Shown here piece after piece: positions 1 through 11,005 of a DNA stretch of 64,000 nucleotides. How positions within the stretch are numbered: the first letter of the stretch is position 1; the number at the start of each line of letters is the position of its first letter. Origin of the DNA: Prillingera fragicola (taxonomy: Eukaryota; Basidiomycota; Tremellomycetes; Trichosporonales; Trichosporonaceae); the NCBI GenBank assembly GCA_002335605.1, contig BEDY01000010.1, forward strand, positions 1-64,000. Reading direction: 5' to 3'. The notes under the pieces are model-generated. The model searched no databases, was not told the origin of the DNA, and was given only the letters and a program-made list of their open reading frames with translations. The position numbers were made by a program, and so were the translations under genes.

Positions 1-150
1 CCCCTAATGATGAACCGCGTCAACACTCTTGATAGTAACGCCGTGCGTCCGATCCATCTGCGATGCCTCCAGTCACAGCACCACGGCGGGCAATACCCCA
101 CTCCCTCCAGCAGCGCAACAGACTTATTCATCCGAATATCTACCAGCTCG

Positions 151-1391
151 CTACAACCTGGCCTGCAGCCGCTCAATATACTCCTTGCTCTCCTGTTCAA
201 ACACGCCAAAGCACTGGAGCGCCAATGGGACGAGAGTTGCCTCGTCTTCCTCGTTATACTTGTCCAGCACACCGGGAGCGAGATAGTCGATCGTCGTGCT
301 GGCCACAAGCCAGTCGTCTACATCGTTCTTGGTCAACGAGTCGGCACGGGCGACAGCGGCCATGCGCTTGGAGGCCTCTTGGGCTGGGCGAGCCTCCCAA
401 CGCTCCCACTCAAAGTCTGGCTGGTCTACCTGCTCGGTCACATTGACCTTCCACAGACCAGCGCGGTACTTTGGCGCGTCGGGGCCCAAGCAGAGGTCTG
501 CTAGCGTCTCCTTTCCCAGCGTAATGTTGTCGGCGCCGAGCTCGACCATCGAGAGAGCCTCGGTGACGCTGAGAAAGCTGCATGTAAGCACTCCACTTGT
601 AGCCTGTACTCACCCTGCAGTCTTCATCTGAGGCTGCTTGAGACCCGTTTCACGGCGGAGCCTGTCGTAGACCTGGCGGATACGCACATGCCTCGAAGCC
701 ATAGGGTGCATTGTCGCGGGGTCAGCCACGTCGGGCCAGAACTGGATATCCTCCCCAGCGTATGGGCGGTTAAAGTAGACGCTGATGGCGTGCAGGCCTG
801 CCTGGCTGGCGGCAATGGCCTGCGGGAGGTTGAACAGGCAGGTGCCCAGGCATGAGATGCCCTCGCTAGTGAGCTCTGCAGCGGCGGCGGCACCAGCGCC
901 GGTCATGGGGATCTTGATACAGGTGCGCTCGCTGGGTATCAGTCGATGCGCAAGGCTCGGGAGCTCACGTTGGGATGCCGCGAGCATTGTATTCCTTGAC
1001 GTAGTTGCGGGCTTGCGTCTTGATGGCCTCCTTGTCGAGCGACTGACTCGGGAGAACTTGCGAGAGGACACGGCCGGTGATATGAGGGAAGACGAGCGCC
1101 CCAAACTCGCTGGCCTGTGCTGTCAGCGGCGGCTGCAGGTCGGTGCCTTACTGCTCGGGTGTATACATCCACCCAGGATGCGTCCTTGCCAAGCTCGGCT
1201 ACGATGCTCTCCATGAGCGGCAAGTTGGCCGGGTTGGCAATCTGCTCCTGGAGGAAACCTGGGTTACTGGTCACATCGTGAGGCTTTACGGGGAGCGAAG
1301 CAATGAAGGCCGAGTCAAGCGTGTCCGCGTCGACGTTGAGGTGGCTGTTGAGCGCTGCTAGGAGAGTGGGGGGACGGGTGGCCGAGGGCAT
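151..1391 (-). CDS. Transaldolase (cluster copy)
   Basis: Transaldolase moves a dihydroxyacetone unit from a ketose phosphate to an aldose phosphate in the non-oxidative pentose phosphate pathway, in the cytosol. Four exons with three short introns give about 376 residues, close to the usual 320-380. The start at 1391 begins MPSATRP and the frame ends at a TAG at 151. The Schiff-base lysine lies in the stretch CIKIPM near residue 135, and the barrel strands AISVYFNR and MKTAGFLSVTEAL follow, the last restored only after splicing. The usual KIPAT/KIPST is KIPMT here, so this is a divergent subfamily and probably not the housekeeping enzyme. It diverges from a sugar-kinase-like gene, and a transketolase lies 2 kb away, which points to a shared role. 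Family assignment is confident; the substrate is inferred. Confidence 0.85.
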
Positions 1392-1964
1392 GATGACTGG
1401 AATGCTTGGAGAAATGCAGATTGTCAAAGCGCATCTTTATACGCCGAAGGCCTCACTTCCAGTTTCCAAACATAGTTAGTCGTGATCAGCTTTCCTACCA
1501 TACGAGCAGTGAGCGGTTACGAGCTGAACCACCGGATAAGCTACAGGTGAGTGGTCGGTAAGCTCGGTTGCAATTGTGTTTCCGGTTCCAAGCCGGGACT
1601 GCGAGTTTGGTGGAGACACCCAGATCAGTGGCCCAGGTCAGCAGCCGGGCTGTTCCGTGGTGAGGAAACTGGCCAAGATTATACTGGAGGGCAGCGGTGG
1701 TAAGGGCAGGTTCAGTGCAGCCCGCGTGCTGACGTTCTTCATCGTGTAACCTCCCGGCGTCCAGCTCCCGCAGCTGCGCACTAACGGTCCGAAAGGTCTC
1801 GCAAAGGTGTGGGTCTGGCTAGCTCAAGCTCGTCACCAGCCTAGTATACTCGGATAACTCGCATCGTCAGACTTTCGGATCAGTTCTTTTGCGCCTGGCT
1901 TGACGTCCGCAGGATGGCTTATGATAATGCTTCTAACACACCGATCTGTCATGCTCAATTCAAC
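1392..1964. promoter_or_regulatory. Divergent promoter region, transaldolase / kinase
   Basis: This 573-base spacer separates two genes that point away from each other, so it must hold both promoters. A tttata element lies near 1434, about 45 bases upstream of the transaldolase start. TCCGG/ACCGGA triplet contexts near 1527 and 1577 could suit a Zn2Cys6 regulator, but such short words are common by chance. No other gene was seen. Confidence 0.4.
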
Positions 1965-2806
1965 ATGGACAGCATCATCAACGACCTTGTTACTGCCATC
2001 GTGACTGCCTACCACGGGTGGGTAGAAATCTCCCTGACATTGCTGATTGTCTTAGAAAGCCTTCTTCCCCTGTGTCGCGCTTCGTCATCGGCATCGCTGG
2101 GCAAGTGCAGACAATGAATGCTCGCTAACTTCAGGCTGCCTGGGTCAGGCAAGTCCACTGTCGCCGTCCCTGTCGTGGACGGTATCAATCGAGCCGTCGG
2201 TGCTCCCTTGGCGCGTTGCGTGGGTCTTGACGGCTGGCATTTGGCCCGCGCCGACCTGGACAAGTTTCCTGACGCTGCTGAAGCGCATTTTCGCCGGGTG
2301 AGCACTGGCACTACACACCACTAGCGCTGACCACCAGGGTGCACCCTTTACCTTTGACGTGGCTGATTATGCCCGTTTTGTCAACGAACTGCACATCAAC
2401 TTCTCCACGCCTATTCCGTTCCCTACTTTTGAGCATGTGAAAAAGGATCCAGTTCCGTCACCCGAGCCCATCCAGCCAGCTGAACGTATCATTGTCATTG
2501 AGGGACTGTACACGCTGCTGGGCGACGGTGACTGGTTGCCGATCGCGGAGAGCCTGGACATGGGCGTGTTTGTGCATATTGACCGCGAGGTGGCCAGACA
2601 ACGGTGCATTGAGCGCAACTGGGCGGCGAGGCTCACTTCCACCAAAGAGGAGACAATTCGGCGTGGTGAGTGCGCCACATCGGGACATGCCTGACGTGCC
2701 AGTGGACAACTCTGACATGGTGAACGGGGACCTGGTGCTGCACAGCTCTATTACGCCGACCAAGGTGGTGAACGTAGTCGAGGATGAGTTCTATATCTTG
2801 ATGTAG
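1965..2806 (+). CDS. P-loop small-molecule kinase, PRK/uridine kinase (YFH7-like) family
   Basis: Five exons give about 230 residues. After splicing the protein shows a Walker A loop GLPGSGKST near residue 34, then DGWHL, RRGAPFTFD, and IIVIEGLYTLL, and ends with a VDNSDMVNGDLV segment. These are hallmarks of the YFH7-like branch of the phosphoribulokinase/uridine kinase/pantothenate kinase superfamily, which phosphorylates a hydroxyl of a sugar, nucleoside or vitamin with ATP. The start at 1965 (MDSIIND) was chosen because it leaves a normal short N-terminus; an in-frame ATG at 1914 is the alternative. The second intron appears to be GC-AG (2101-2134). Lying between transaldolase and transketolase, it could make the ketose or aldose phosphate they consume. 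That role is inferred from position, not from sequence. Confidence 0.75.
2101..2134 (+). other. GC-AG intron interrupting the kinase P-loop region
   Basis: The coding frame before 2100 ends FVIGIAG and resumes at 2135 with LPGSGKST only if a 34-base intron starting gcaagt and ending cttcag is removed. A GT donor a few bases downstream would put the Walker A loop out of frame. A gctaac branch-point-like word lies shortly before the acceptor. Confidence 0.65.
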
Positions 2807-3316
2807 CATGCGAGATGAATGGCTTGCAAAAAGAACCACAAAGAACCACAGGCGCCATGGCGGCAAACGTTAAGGGCTGCCACCCAGTGATCCAGTGACT
2901 CACTTGCAAATGGCATCGTTGCTGTACTGTAACTCGCTGACCCGTCCGATTCTGATTGCCTTCTATTGCCCACCCACAGGCCGCAGTGTATTCTGCAGTG
3001 TCAACTACGGTATGCACCCATCTGGTCTCGCAGCTTTACAAATGTGCTACATTCCCTGGCGCCATCGCATCGAACTCATAACCAGGATCGCGTAGCTCGT
3101 ATCCGAATCCATGCGTCTGTGAATCGGGAAAGTAACTGAGCGTCGCTTCGAATACAACCGAGCCAATAGTGATAGCACTGATTTTTCATGACATTGCCGG
3201 TCTTCGGGTCGCTTGCCGTACGCGACCAACTTGCCTTCCACATAGCCATCCTTCGACGTCTTTAAACATGACTGCAGAGAACACAATGCTTCTGGACCCA
3301 CGCATCAATCAACAAA
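2807..3316 (+). promoter_or_regulatory. Kinase 3' end and transketolase promoter
   Basis: This 510-base spacer lies between two genes in the same direction. It should contain the kinase terminator and the transketolase promoter. I see no TATA box, repeat or RNA gene in it. Confidence 0.3.
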
Positions 3317-5658
3317 ATGACGATCACAGTTCCCACCGCAGACCAGCAGGCGATTGACACCATCCGTGTTCTTGCCATCGACATGGTCGCAAAGGCGAAA
3401 TCTGGCCATCCTGGTGAGTACTAAGGAGACTGACAGTCGCTGAGATGCAGGCGCGCCAATGGGAATGGCTCCGATGGCCCATGTTCTTTTCACCCGCCAT
3501 CTGGTTGCCGATCCGAGCGACCCCAAGTGGATCAACCGGGACCGTGTGGTACTATCGAACGGGCACGCTTCGGCGCTCATCTACTCGCTGCTGCACATTG
3601 CAGGCTATGATCTCAGCATAAACGACCTCCAGGAGTTCCGCCAACTAAACTCAAAGACACCGGGCCACCCAGAGCGCTTCAAGACTAATGGTAGGTGAGG
3701 CGATCGCGTGTGGTGCTTATCGTTCAGGTATCGAGGTTACGACTGGCCCGTTAGGACAAGGTTTTGCCAATGGTGTAGGCCTCGCAATGGCCCAAGCCAA
3801 CCTGGCGGCTACATTTGGCCCCGACCTTTTCTCGAACAAGACTTACGGTGGGTGGCCATTTGTTGCCACTGCTAACTGTAGTGTTCTGCGGGGATGGTTG
3901 CCTTCAGGAGGGTGTCTGCGCGGAGGCAGCGTCCCTCGCTGGGTGAGCGAATCTTGCCGCATTGTCGCTGACGACAGCCACCTCCAACTGTCCAACCTCA
4001 TTGTCCTCTATGATGACAACAGTATCACCATTGACGGTACCACGGACAATTCTTTCACTGAAGATGTCGGCAAGCGTTTCGAGGCATATGGCTGGGGCGT
4101 AGTCAGCGTGGACGACGCAGATGTCAACCTGGAGGCGATCGATGCGGCCATTGCGACAGCCAAGCAGTCGCATACCCCTACACTTATCAAGATGCGCACT
4201 ACGATCGGTTTTGGTTCGCGGGTGCAGAACACGCATGGCGTGCATGGAAGCCGTTAGTTTAAGTCATGGTGCCGTGGCTGACTCTCTCAGCCCTCGCCAC
4301 GGATGACATTGCGCAAATCAAGACCCGCATTGGCGCCGACCCGGCCATATCATTCAGTGTGCCCCAGAAAGTATACGACCTCTACAAATCGACTCTCGCA
4401 ACTCGAGGCACCCTGATGCATGCGTCATGGAAAGCATCACTCGATGCGTATGCCAAAACTGGAGACTCAACTGGTCCCGACGTCCTGCGGCGGATTGCTG
4501 GCCAACTTCCTGCAGGCTGGGAGAAACTCCTGCCCACTTACACCTCCCTAGACCCGGCAGTAGGTGGGCGCAAATACTCAGAAAACGTCCTCAATGCCTT
4601 GGCCCCAGCGATGACCGAGCTCATCGGCGGCAGTGCGGACCTGACGTCGTCCAACTATACCCGTGTGAAGGGTGCCGAAGATTTCCAGTCCCCAGAGACA
4701 GGCCTGGGAAGTTACAAGGGACGGTACATTCGCTACGGCGTGCGAGAACATGCCATGGGCGCCATCATGAACGGCTTGAGCGCGTACGGTGCCTTTATCC
4801 CGTTTGCTGGGACGTTTTTGAACTTTGTGGGTGCAGTTAGCGAGAGTTTAGCTTGGAGGCATACTCATACCCACAGGTTTCATATGCGGCTGGCGCTGTC
4901 CGATTGTCTGCCTTGTCCGGCCACCAGGTTATCTGGGTTGCCACTCATGAGTGAGTCGGTCGGCCAGGTAGACGTTTGCTGATTTCAGTTCTATTGGCCT
5001 CGGGGAAGATGGACCTACGCACCAGCCAATTGAGACAGCAGCATGGTTGCGTGCGATGCCGAATCTTCACTTTTGGCGCCCGGCTGATGGCAATGAGGTG
5101 TCGGCAGCTTACCTCACTGCCCTCGACGCACGCTCAACGCCTTCTGTTCTTGCGCTCTCCAGGCAAAATCTTCCCCAGTTACCCACCTCGTCTCTCGCCT
5201 CAGCTGCCAAGGGCGGCTATGTTCTTAGAGACACCGACCAGGCTGATGTGACGCTCATCGGCACCGGTTCTGAAGTCTACATTGCAGTGGAAGCGGCTAA
5301 TATTCTGAAGCAAAAGGGCCTCGCTGTCCGTGTTGTTTCTCTGCCCTGCTGGGAAGTGTTCAAGGCACAGGACAAGTCCTACCGCGACAAGGTGTTACCT
5401 CGTAATGTGCCCGCGGTCTCGGTCGAGGCGTACAGCTCATTTGGTGAGTTGATGTCGTGCCACTAGTGCTGATGCCAGGCTGGGCCGAGTTTTCCGATGT
5501 CCACGTGGGCATTGATGGTTGGGGCGATTCCGCACCATCCGCTGTGCTGTACGAGCACTTTGGGCTGACACCGGCCGTGAGTCGCACAGGCAAGGACCAC
5601 GCACTGATACCTACAGAATGTCGCAGCAAAGGCCGAGCAGCTTGTCAAGAGCCTGTAG
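3317..5658 (+). CDS. Transketolase (cluster copy)
   Basis: Transketolase uses thiamine diphosphate to move two-carbon units between sugar phosphates. Ten exons give about 680 residues, the full family length. The N-terminal half carries [22 protein letters not shown] and the ThDP motif GDGCLQEG followed by [19 protein letters not shown]. The pyrimidine half has [18 protein letters not shown] and the restored [18 protein letters not shown]. The C-terminal domain has [12 protein letters not shown]. Intron removal joins NFV to [14 protein letters not shown] and HGS to PLATDD, as in yeast transketolase. All catalytic motifs are present, so it should be active. Its place beside transaldolase and a kinase suggests a pathway-specific copy that relieves load on the housekeeping enzyme. 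Dihydroxyacetone synthase is a sister family, but the motifs fit transketolase better. Confidence 0.93.
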
Positions 5659-6098
5659 TGAGAACACATATGAATGGGCATCGCAAGTGTCTCTGGGCTC
5701 GATATTTAACCTACAAATGTACTTGGAAGCGAAAGAGGCTGAGTCATTTGGAATCGTGGCATAACCCCGGACTCCGGCGGTCATATGGTTCGCGAGACGA
5801 ATCAGTTTGAAAGATCCTGTTCAATCCACCCAGATCACCAGTTATGACTAAGTAACAGGCAATGTCGTGCGCATTTCTCACCTGCACATCCATTCTGGGG
5901 AGCCCAAAACGAAGTAGCTGGTGAAAGCAGAGTTGTCGCCACGGTCAGAGCATATGGTTTCAGCGAACGACCCAACTGGTTTTCGTAGGCTGATCTGTAT
6001 TGAAAAGGACTTCATTCACGATACGCACGCATAGACTACAAGTGCAGAGCCTTCGACGGAGGCATGTGGGGTTTCAATTTCATCTCGACGCAGCCATC
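5659..6098. other. Intergenic, convergent 3' ends
   Basis: This 440-base gap lies between two converging genes, transketolase and the dioxygenase. It should hold two terminators. I saw no ORF, repeat or RNA gene that I could support. Confidence 0.5.
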
Positions 6099-7296
6099 CT
6101 ACGCGCGGATCCCAACCAACGCCAAGACTTCCGGAGTCTCCTTGGGCTCATTCATGGGCCGAAGACGATTGGCAGGGTCCGGCGTGCCATCAGGACGGCG
6201 GGGTACATGGTCGTAGTAGTCAACACGGTCGCTGGGAATGACATTTTGGCAAGGCCAGTGAGTGGTTCCCTTGCGGTCGTAGAAGATCTTGATCTTCTTC
6301 TCGAGATCCGTTGGCGACATCATCGAACGTGGGCACATGCATACGTAAGTGCTGAACCGGGTCTGCCGCGCTACTGGTGACGCGTTCCAGTGGATAGTCC
6401 GCGAGTCCCACACTGCCCCGTTAGCAAGTTGGCATTGCCGCGGTAGCACGAGTCACACTCACGGATGAAGTCACCTTCATTTGCCTCCACCTTGACGGTC
6501 TTGCAACCACGCTCTTTGTACCACTCGAGCTGGTCCTCACCAAACGCGCCTTCCGCAAAAAACTTGTAGTTGTTGTTGCCGATTCCCATGTCCTGCTCCG
6601 GTTTAAAGCCTCCAATTGATTTGAAATATTCTTCGTGAAGGAGGTGGGACTTGCTGAGTACCACCAGCCCACCGTCATTGGGCCCACACGGCCCAAGCTG
6701 TGCAATCCCTTGATACAGCTCGTACCGGTCAACCTTGCGAGGGTCCTGGTCAATATCTGGGGAACAGTTAGCTACAGACAGTCCAGCTACATAGCCATAG
6801 GAGGTACTCACGCGGCCACGCGAGCGTCGGCTTTAGATCAGTCCGACCGTACTTTTCGTTGAGAGGCAGAGATGCGTTCATGCCGTCAAAGCTGGAGATG
6901 AGATCCGTAGTGCCCCAAATCTCCTCGAAGATCTTGCGAATGCCAGGTTGGCTGCGGAGCGTTGTCAGCTAAGTTGGCCATGATACAGTGGCTGCTTACC
7001 TCCTGATATTCCAGACAAAGTCCTCGTGATTCACCGCGTAGCGCGTAAAGAGGCCGCCTCTTTGGCAATGTCAGCAAGCGAGCAAGGCGGGGCAAAAGCA
7101 ACACTCACTTGGCGCCCCAAGGCAAATGCTCTTCGTTCCAAGTTGAACGGTCGTCGCGCTTAAACCCATACGGGAAGCTCTCCAGCCAGCTGAGCGCATC
7201 GTCCCGGAACTGGGCACATGCGTTGGCCGGAATGACGCCAGGGACAACGACGTAACCCTGTTGCTCGAGAGTGTTCATCCAAGTGGACTTGGTCAT
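6099..7296 (-). CDS. Phytanoyl-CoA dioxygenase (PhyH) family Fe(II)/2-oxoglutarate enzyme
   Basis: The spliced protein starts MTKSTWMNTLEQQGYVVV at 7296 and ends at a TAG at 6099, giving a little over 300 residues. The iron-binding triad is visible: HIDQD supplies His and Asp in the middle, and DSRTIHWNA supplies the distal His, with the 2-oxoglutarate-binding Arg in the following SPVARQTRF segment. A phase-1 intron restores GDFILWDSRTIHW. PhyH proteins hydroxylate or oxidatively cleave small organic molecules and are not usual members of sugar clusters. The natural substrate is unknown. It lies inside the cluster, convergent with transketolase. Possible roles are hydroxylation of a deoxy-sugar or removal of a substituent such as a sulfonate or ether; neither is shown by sequence. 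Confidence 0.82.
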
Positions 7297-7921
7297 GTTG
7301 GCGATTGTTGTGTGGGCGACTGTCTCTGTAAATGTGGTAGTGGTAGGAAACCAGTGATGGACAGAAATACGAGCTGGGTGATGTCGCTCATGTTAAATAG
7401 ATGAGATGCCCCATTCCCAGTGGTCGCCATGCCGCGATCTGGGAGGTGGAGACCGGACCGGAAGAGTCCCCGTGGGTCCCCTAATCACTGCGGAACGCCA
7501 ATGCGGGCCTTCCAACTATCCGGCCAAGCTACTGGGGAAGTTTGGAGACAGGTGGCTGGTACACTCGCTCTGGCTCTCAGAGAAAGTGTGGGAGGGGAAT
7601 GGGAGCGGAACAAGGTGAAGAGGATGCGAGCGATGCGAGCTGGCCGATCCATCAGGCACCGGAACGGAAGCTTTAGTGACTCGCTTGGATGGGCAATCTG
7701 GGGGCAGCGGCATTGCCTTCGCGACGGTGACTTGGTCGACTGGCCTCTGTTGAGGGTCAGGACGGCAAGTGCAAGCCTATAGCATAATCCATAATATATA
7801 CACACTACGTGGCACAAGATTCGGCTGGTCTTGACCATATCCTGTTAGACCAGGCATAAGCGTACATGCACACCACCCAGTACATCTCACGGAGCACTAC
7901 AGCTCATCGGCTCAGGATCAT
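7297..7921 (-). promoter_or_regulatory. Dioxygenase promoter and regulator 3' end
   Basis: This 625-base spacer separates two minus-strand genes. It includes an AT-rich stretch around 7786-7802 (cataatccataatatata) near the regulator end and should hold the dioxygenase promoter on its left side. No gene was seen. Confidence 0.3.
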
Positions 7922-10718
7922 TCAATACGAGTTCAGCGGCCACGTTAGATCTAATGGTCCCATCGCAGCAGTGAAATCGCCTGCCATAGTCCACAGCAAG
8001 TTTGATATCGCCGGGTCCAGAGTGCCAGTGGCATCTGCCGCTGAACGGTCTAGAGGCTGAACCGTATCGTCGTTGCTTCCGTCGGCCATTTCTCCCATAA
8101 ATAATGGATCTGTCTCATGGCGATGGGTACTGGTAAAGCCGCCCATAAGTGCCCACGTAAGAGGGTCGTCCCCTTGAGACAGTCCCACAAGGCTGGCCGG
8201 ATCGCTAATAGACAGCAACGCATCGGCAATGTCCCCAGCGCCCGTATGGCCGTGAGCGGCGTCGCCAACGGGGTCGTTCTGGACAATGTGGACAGCGTCT
8301 TCTGTGACAGAACCACCGGCAACAGGTCCAATTCCAACCAGTGAGTCGGTGTGCGAGGTGAATGGTGGGCGGTTCAAGTCGGTTCCTTGTTGATTCCAGT
8401 GAATTGGCTCAGGGGAAGCGCGGGCCGAGGCAATGCGAGACTCGATGGCGGTCGGCCGAATTTCTGTGGTCTTTGCGTCCAGGGTACAGAGAGCTTGCCA
8501 CATGTTGGCGGGGAGTCTTGGCTCCAGTCAGCAAGAGATTAACAACAACGAGTCATCGGCACTCACGCCTCAGCCAAGAAGGAGTTGAGATCATAAGCGG
8601 TAAACAGTTTGAGTGTGTCGCGGAGCTACTTGTCAGCACCATGCCTCTGTGTTTGACGACCTACCACACGCGCAGCAAACGGGAACAGCTCTGCCATGAC
8701 CTGTAGATATCGCAATGCAGGCTCGCATACTTCGGTAATTCCGGACTTGACCAACACCCCTGGCGTTGGGTGGCGAAACGCGTCCCACAAGGTTATGCGA
8801 ATAGCCTGGTAAAGAGCCATCGCAATAGTAGGATCCGGTGGCACAAGAGAAGAACAATGTGCGTGGACAACCTCACACAAATTGAGGATCTTGGAGGCGG
8901 CCACCACACAATCGTTCTGGCACTGTTCCACAAAGTCTGGAGGTGCAGCCAGGAGCAATGCAGCTCGAGAGGCCTCAACAAATGCAAAGATAGATATACG
9001 CCAGAGATCACAGCTGAAAGGGTCAGCGCGTGATTGTGAGGGTGATAAAAGTACATGTACGTACTATGCCACGTAGTGCCATAAATGCACTTTGCGGTCA
9101 GTATGTCCTCCCTCCGCATTACACGTACTTGTGAAGATAGCATTGAGCTGGACAGGCGAGGAAGGGAGAGGGTTGTCACGGCCGATGACGAGCAGCTCAG
9201 AAGGAACATTGTCTTTCCACCACTGCAACATTTTGCAATAGTTGGCGCTGGTCGAATTCTCCTCCCAGGGCAGTGTAGTGTCCTTGTGCATGTTGCGAAC
9301 GTATCTGGAAAGAAAAGATTAGTGTCCACAACATTGCGCAGTCCCCCAAAACGCACCCCAGGATTTGTGCTTTGATCGCAAAAATGGTGACAAATTGGGC
9401 CATTGGACACCTCGCCGTGCGGGGATGAACGGCAGGGAGGAACAACACCCCATCTCTTTCAATGTATGGCAGTTCTAGTCGACCGGGATCATACTCTTCG
9501 CCTGTCGTAAAAGCCTCGTCGTCACAAGGAAGTCGAATGCGCATGGCCGAAAGAGGGAGATTAGTGTACTCGTCAAACCCGTCCGAGCAGTGCAGGTCCA
9601 TCACAAAGACGGCCCACATGAGCCGCCGACGTGACTCGACCTCTACAAAGGGAAGGTGACGTGAGTGAACTGACTTGAGTTCAAAGTTCAGCCGCAGGGC
9701 CAACGCAAGGCTACATGTCATTAACATGGTACGATTCCAGTATGGTGCTCACCGTATTGCAACCCCACTGGTCATCCAGGAACGAACATTCTCCCGCTCA
9801 CCCAGTTCGAAATAGAATGATAGGACCAGAGCGCCGAGAGTCGAGGTGGTCATGCGATTTCTATCGATATCGACCATTGCCCGAGATTTTGCATCGGCGA
9901 TCCACTTCTTCGAAGCAACGCCCGGTTCCCGAAGTCCAAACTTGGAAGATGTCGCGCACACGGCCAGCAGGAGGCCTGGAGACACCGTTTCGTCCGCGAC
10001 GGACCGAAGGAAGGTTTCACGGTGCAGGAATCCAAAGATTGTACACGGAGCCACTTCGCTGAAATACGCCTCGACGAGCAAGCCCAGACGATATGCCCCG
10101 CCAGCTTTCTCCCGCACACTCGCGCTAAGATGCGTCAGCAATGCATAATGAGGCCACCGAACAACTGACAAACTGGACGGTGGTGACGAAGACAATGTTC
10201 TCGGAGGAGCGGCAGGCTCACCGGCACTCTCTTCCGAGCAGATAACTTCACTGGAGCCAGCGGGAGGGCTTTCCAGACCCTCTTGGGCAGGTGAGGCGAT
10301 GTTGTTTACAGTCTCACACTGAGGAAAGGGGTCAATATCTTGTCCACGATGTCAATCGAGTCCATCTCACCGACTTGGACCGTGCTGTCTCAGCCCGATG
10401 GTGTTTCCGTCGTTTGGCAGCAGCTACTGCTTCAGTCTCCACAATTCGCCGTCCGCAAGTTGCTCACCCTCCAAGGGATCGGTCCAGGTGCATTCTAAAC
10501 CCAAACGACTGCATGCGCAGCATTTGGGTCGCTCATCGGACCCGATTGTTTGTCTGCTCTCGTCGCATTTGACTCGGCGGCGCTTGCATTGTACGCAGCC
10601 TACGGTGTTCTGTCAGTGATGGCACTGGTGAAAGATGATTGCTGGCAAGCATACCTGTTCGCACTCGAGTATGCCTTCGGCGTTTGTTGGCTGTTGAGGC
10701 TTGCAGTATAGGCGACAT
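7922..10718 (-). CDS. Zn2Cys6 fungal transcription factor A
   Basis: The start at 10718 (MSPILQAS) leads through a basic stretch KRRRHTRVRT into the zinc cluster GCVQCKRRRVKCDES, which is joined by the first intron. Three further cysteines follow (KCCACSRLGLEC), completing the Cys6 pattern. The middle region (near 8700-10190) is the alpha-helical fungal regulator homology domain, with the VEAYFSEVAPCTIFGF and RRRLMWAVFVMDLH segments. The C-terminus is acidic and ends at a TGA at 7922. Such proteins bind CGG-triplet sites as dimers and activate pathway genes in response to an inducer. The neighbouring divergent gene encodes a clear paralogue. It is probably a regulator of this cluster, from position alone. 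Exon borders in the helical domain are approximate. Confidence 0.85.
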
Positions 10719-11005
10719 GCTAAAGGTAATGGGCTGCGAGGAGCCGGCGAGAGAAAGAAAACAAATGAGGAAAGAATATGGGTGATGCCAGCGTTGTGGA
10801 TGAGGGCAGCCGAAGCTGGATGAGCTCGCGTAGCTCGTTTGTGGCCTGTGGTGAGTGAGCCGGTCACATGACCCGGTCTGTTCCGGCCCGGTGCCCTGCC
10901 CTGCTGGGTGGTCACTACGCAGGTGTCCATGGGGCCATCGACTGCTCCTATCACATCGTTATCGCAGCTTGGTCTGAGCGTTGTCACCTCCACCGATGCT
11001 ATGCC
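10719..11005. promoter_or_regulatory. Shared divergent promoter of two paralogous regulators
   Basis: Only 287 bases separate the start codons of the two regulators, so their promoters overlap or abut. The word ttccggcccggtg near 10878 contains inverted CGG/CCG-type triplets, the kind of half-site Zn2Cys6 proteins bind, which would fit auto- or cross-regulation. This is a weak motif call. Confidence 0.4.

Noticed and set aside
3317..5658. Dihydroxyacetone synthase of methanol users
   Set aside because: The motifs fit transketolase, and no alcohol oxidase or dihydroxyacetone kinase lies near.
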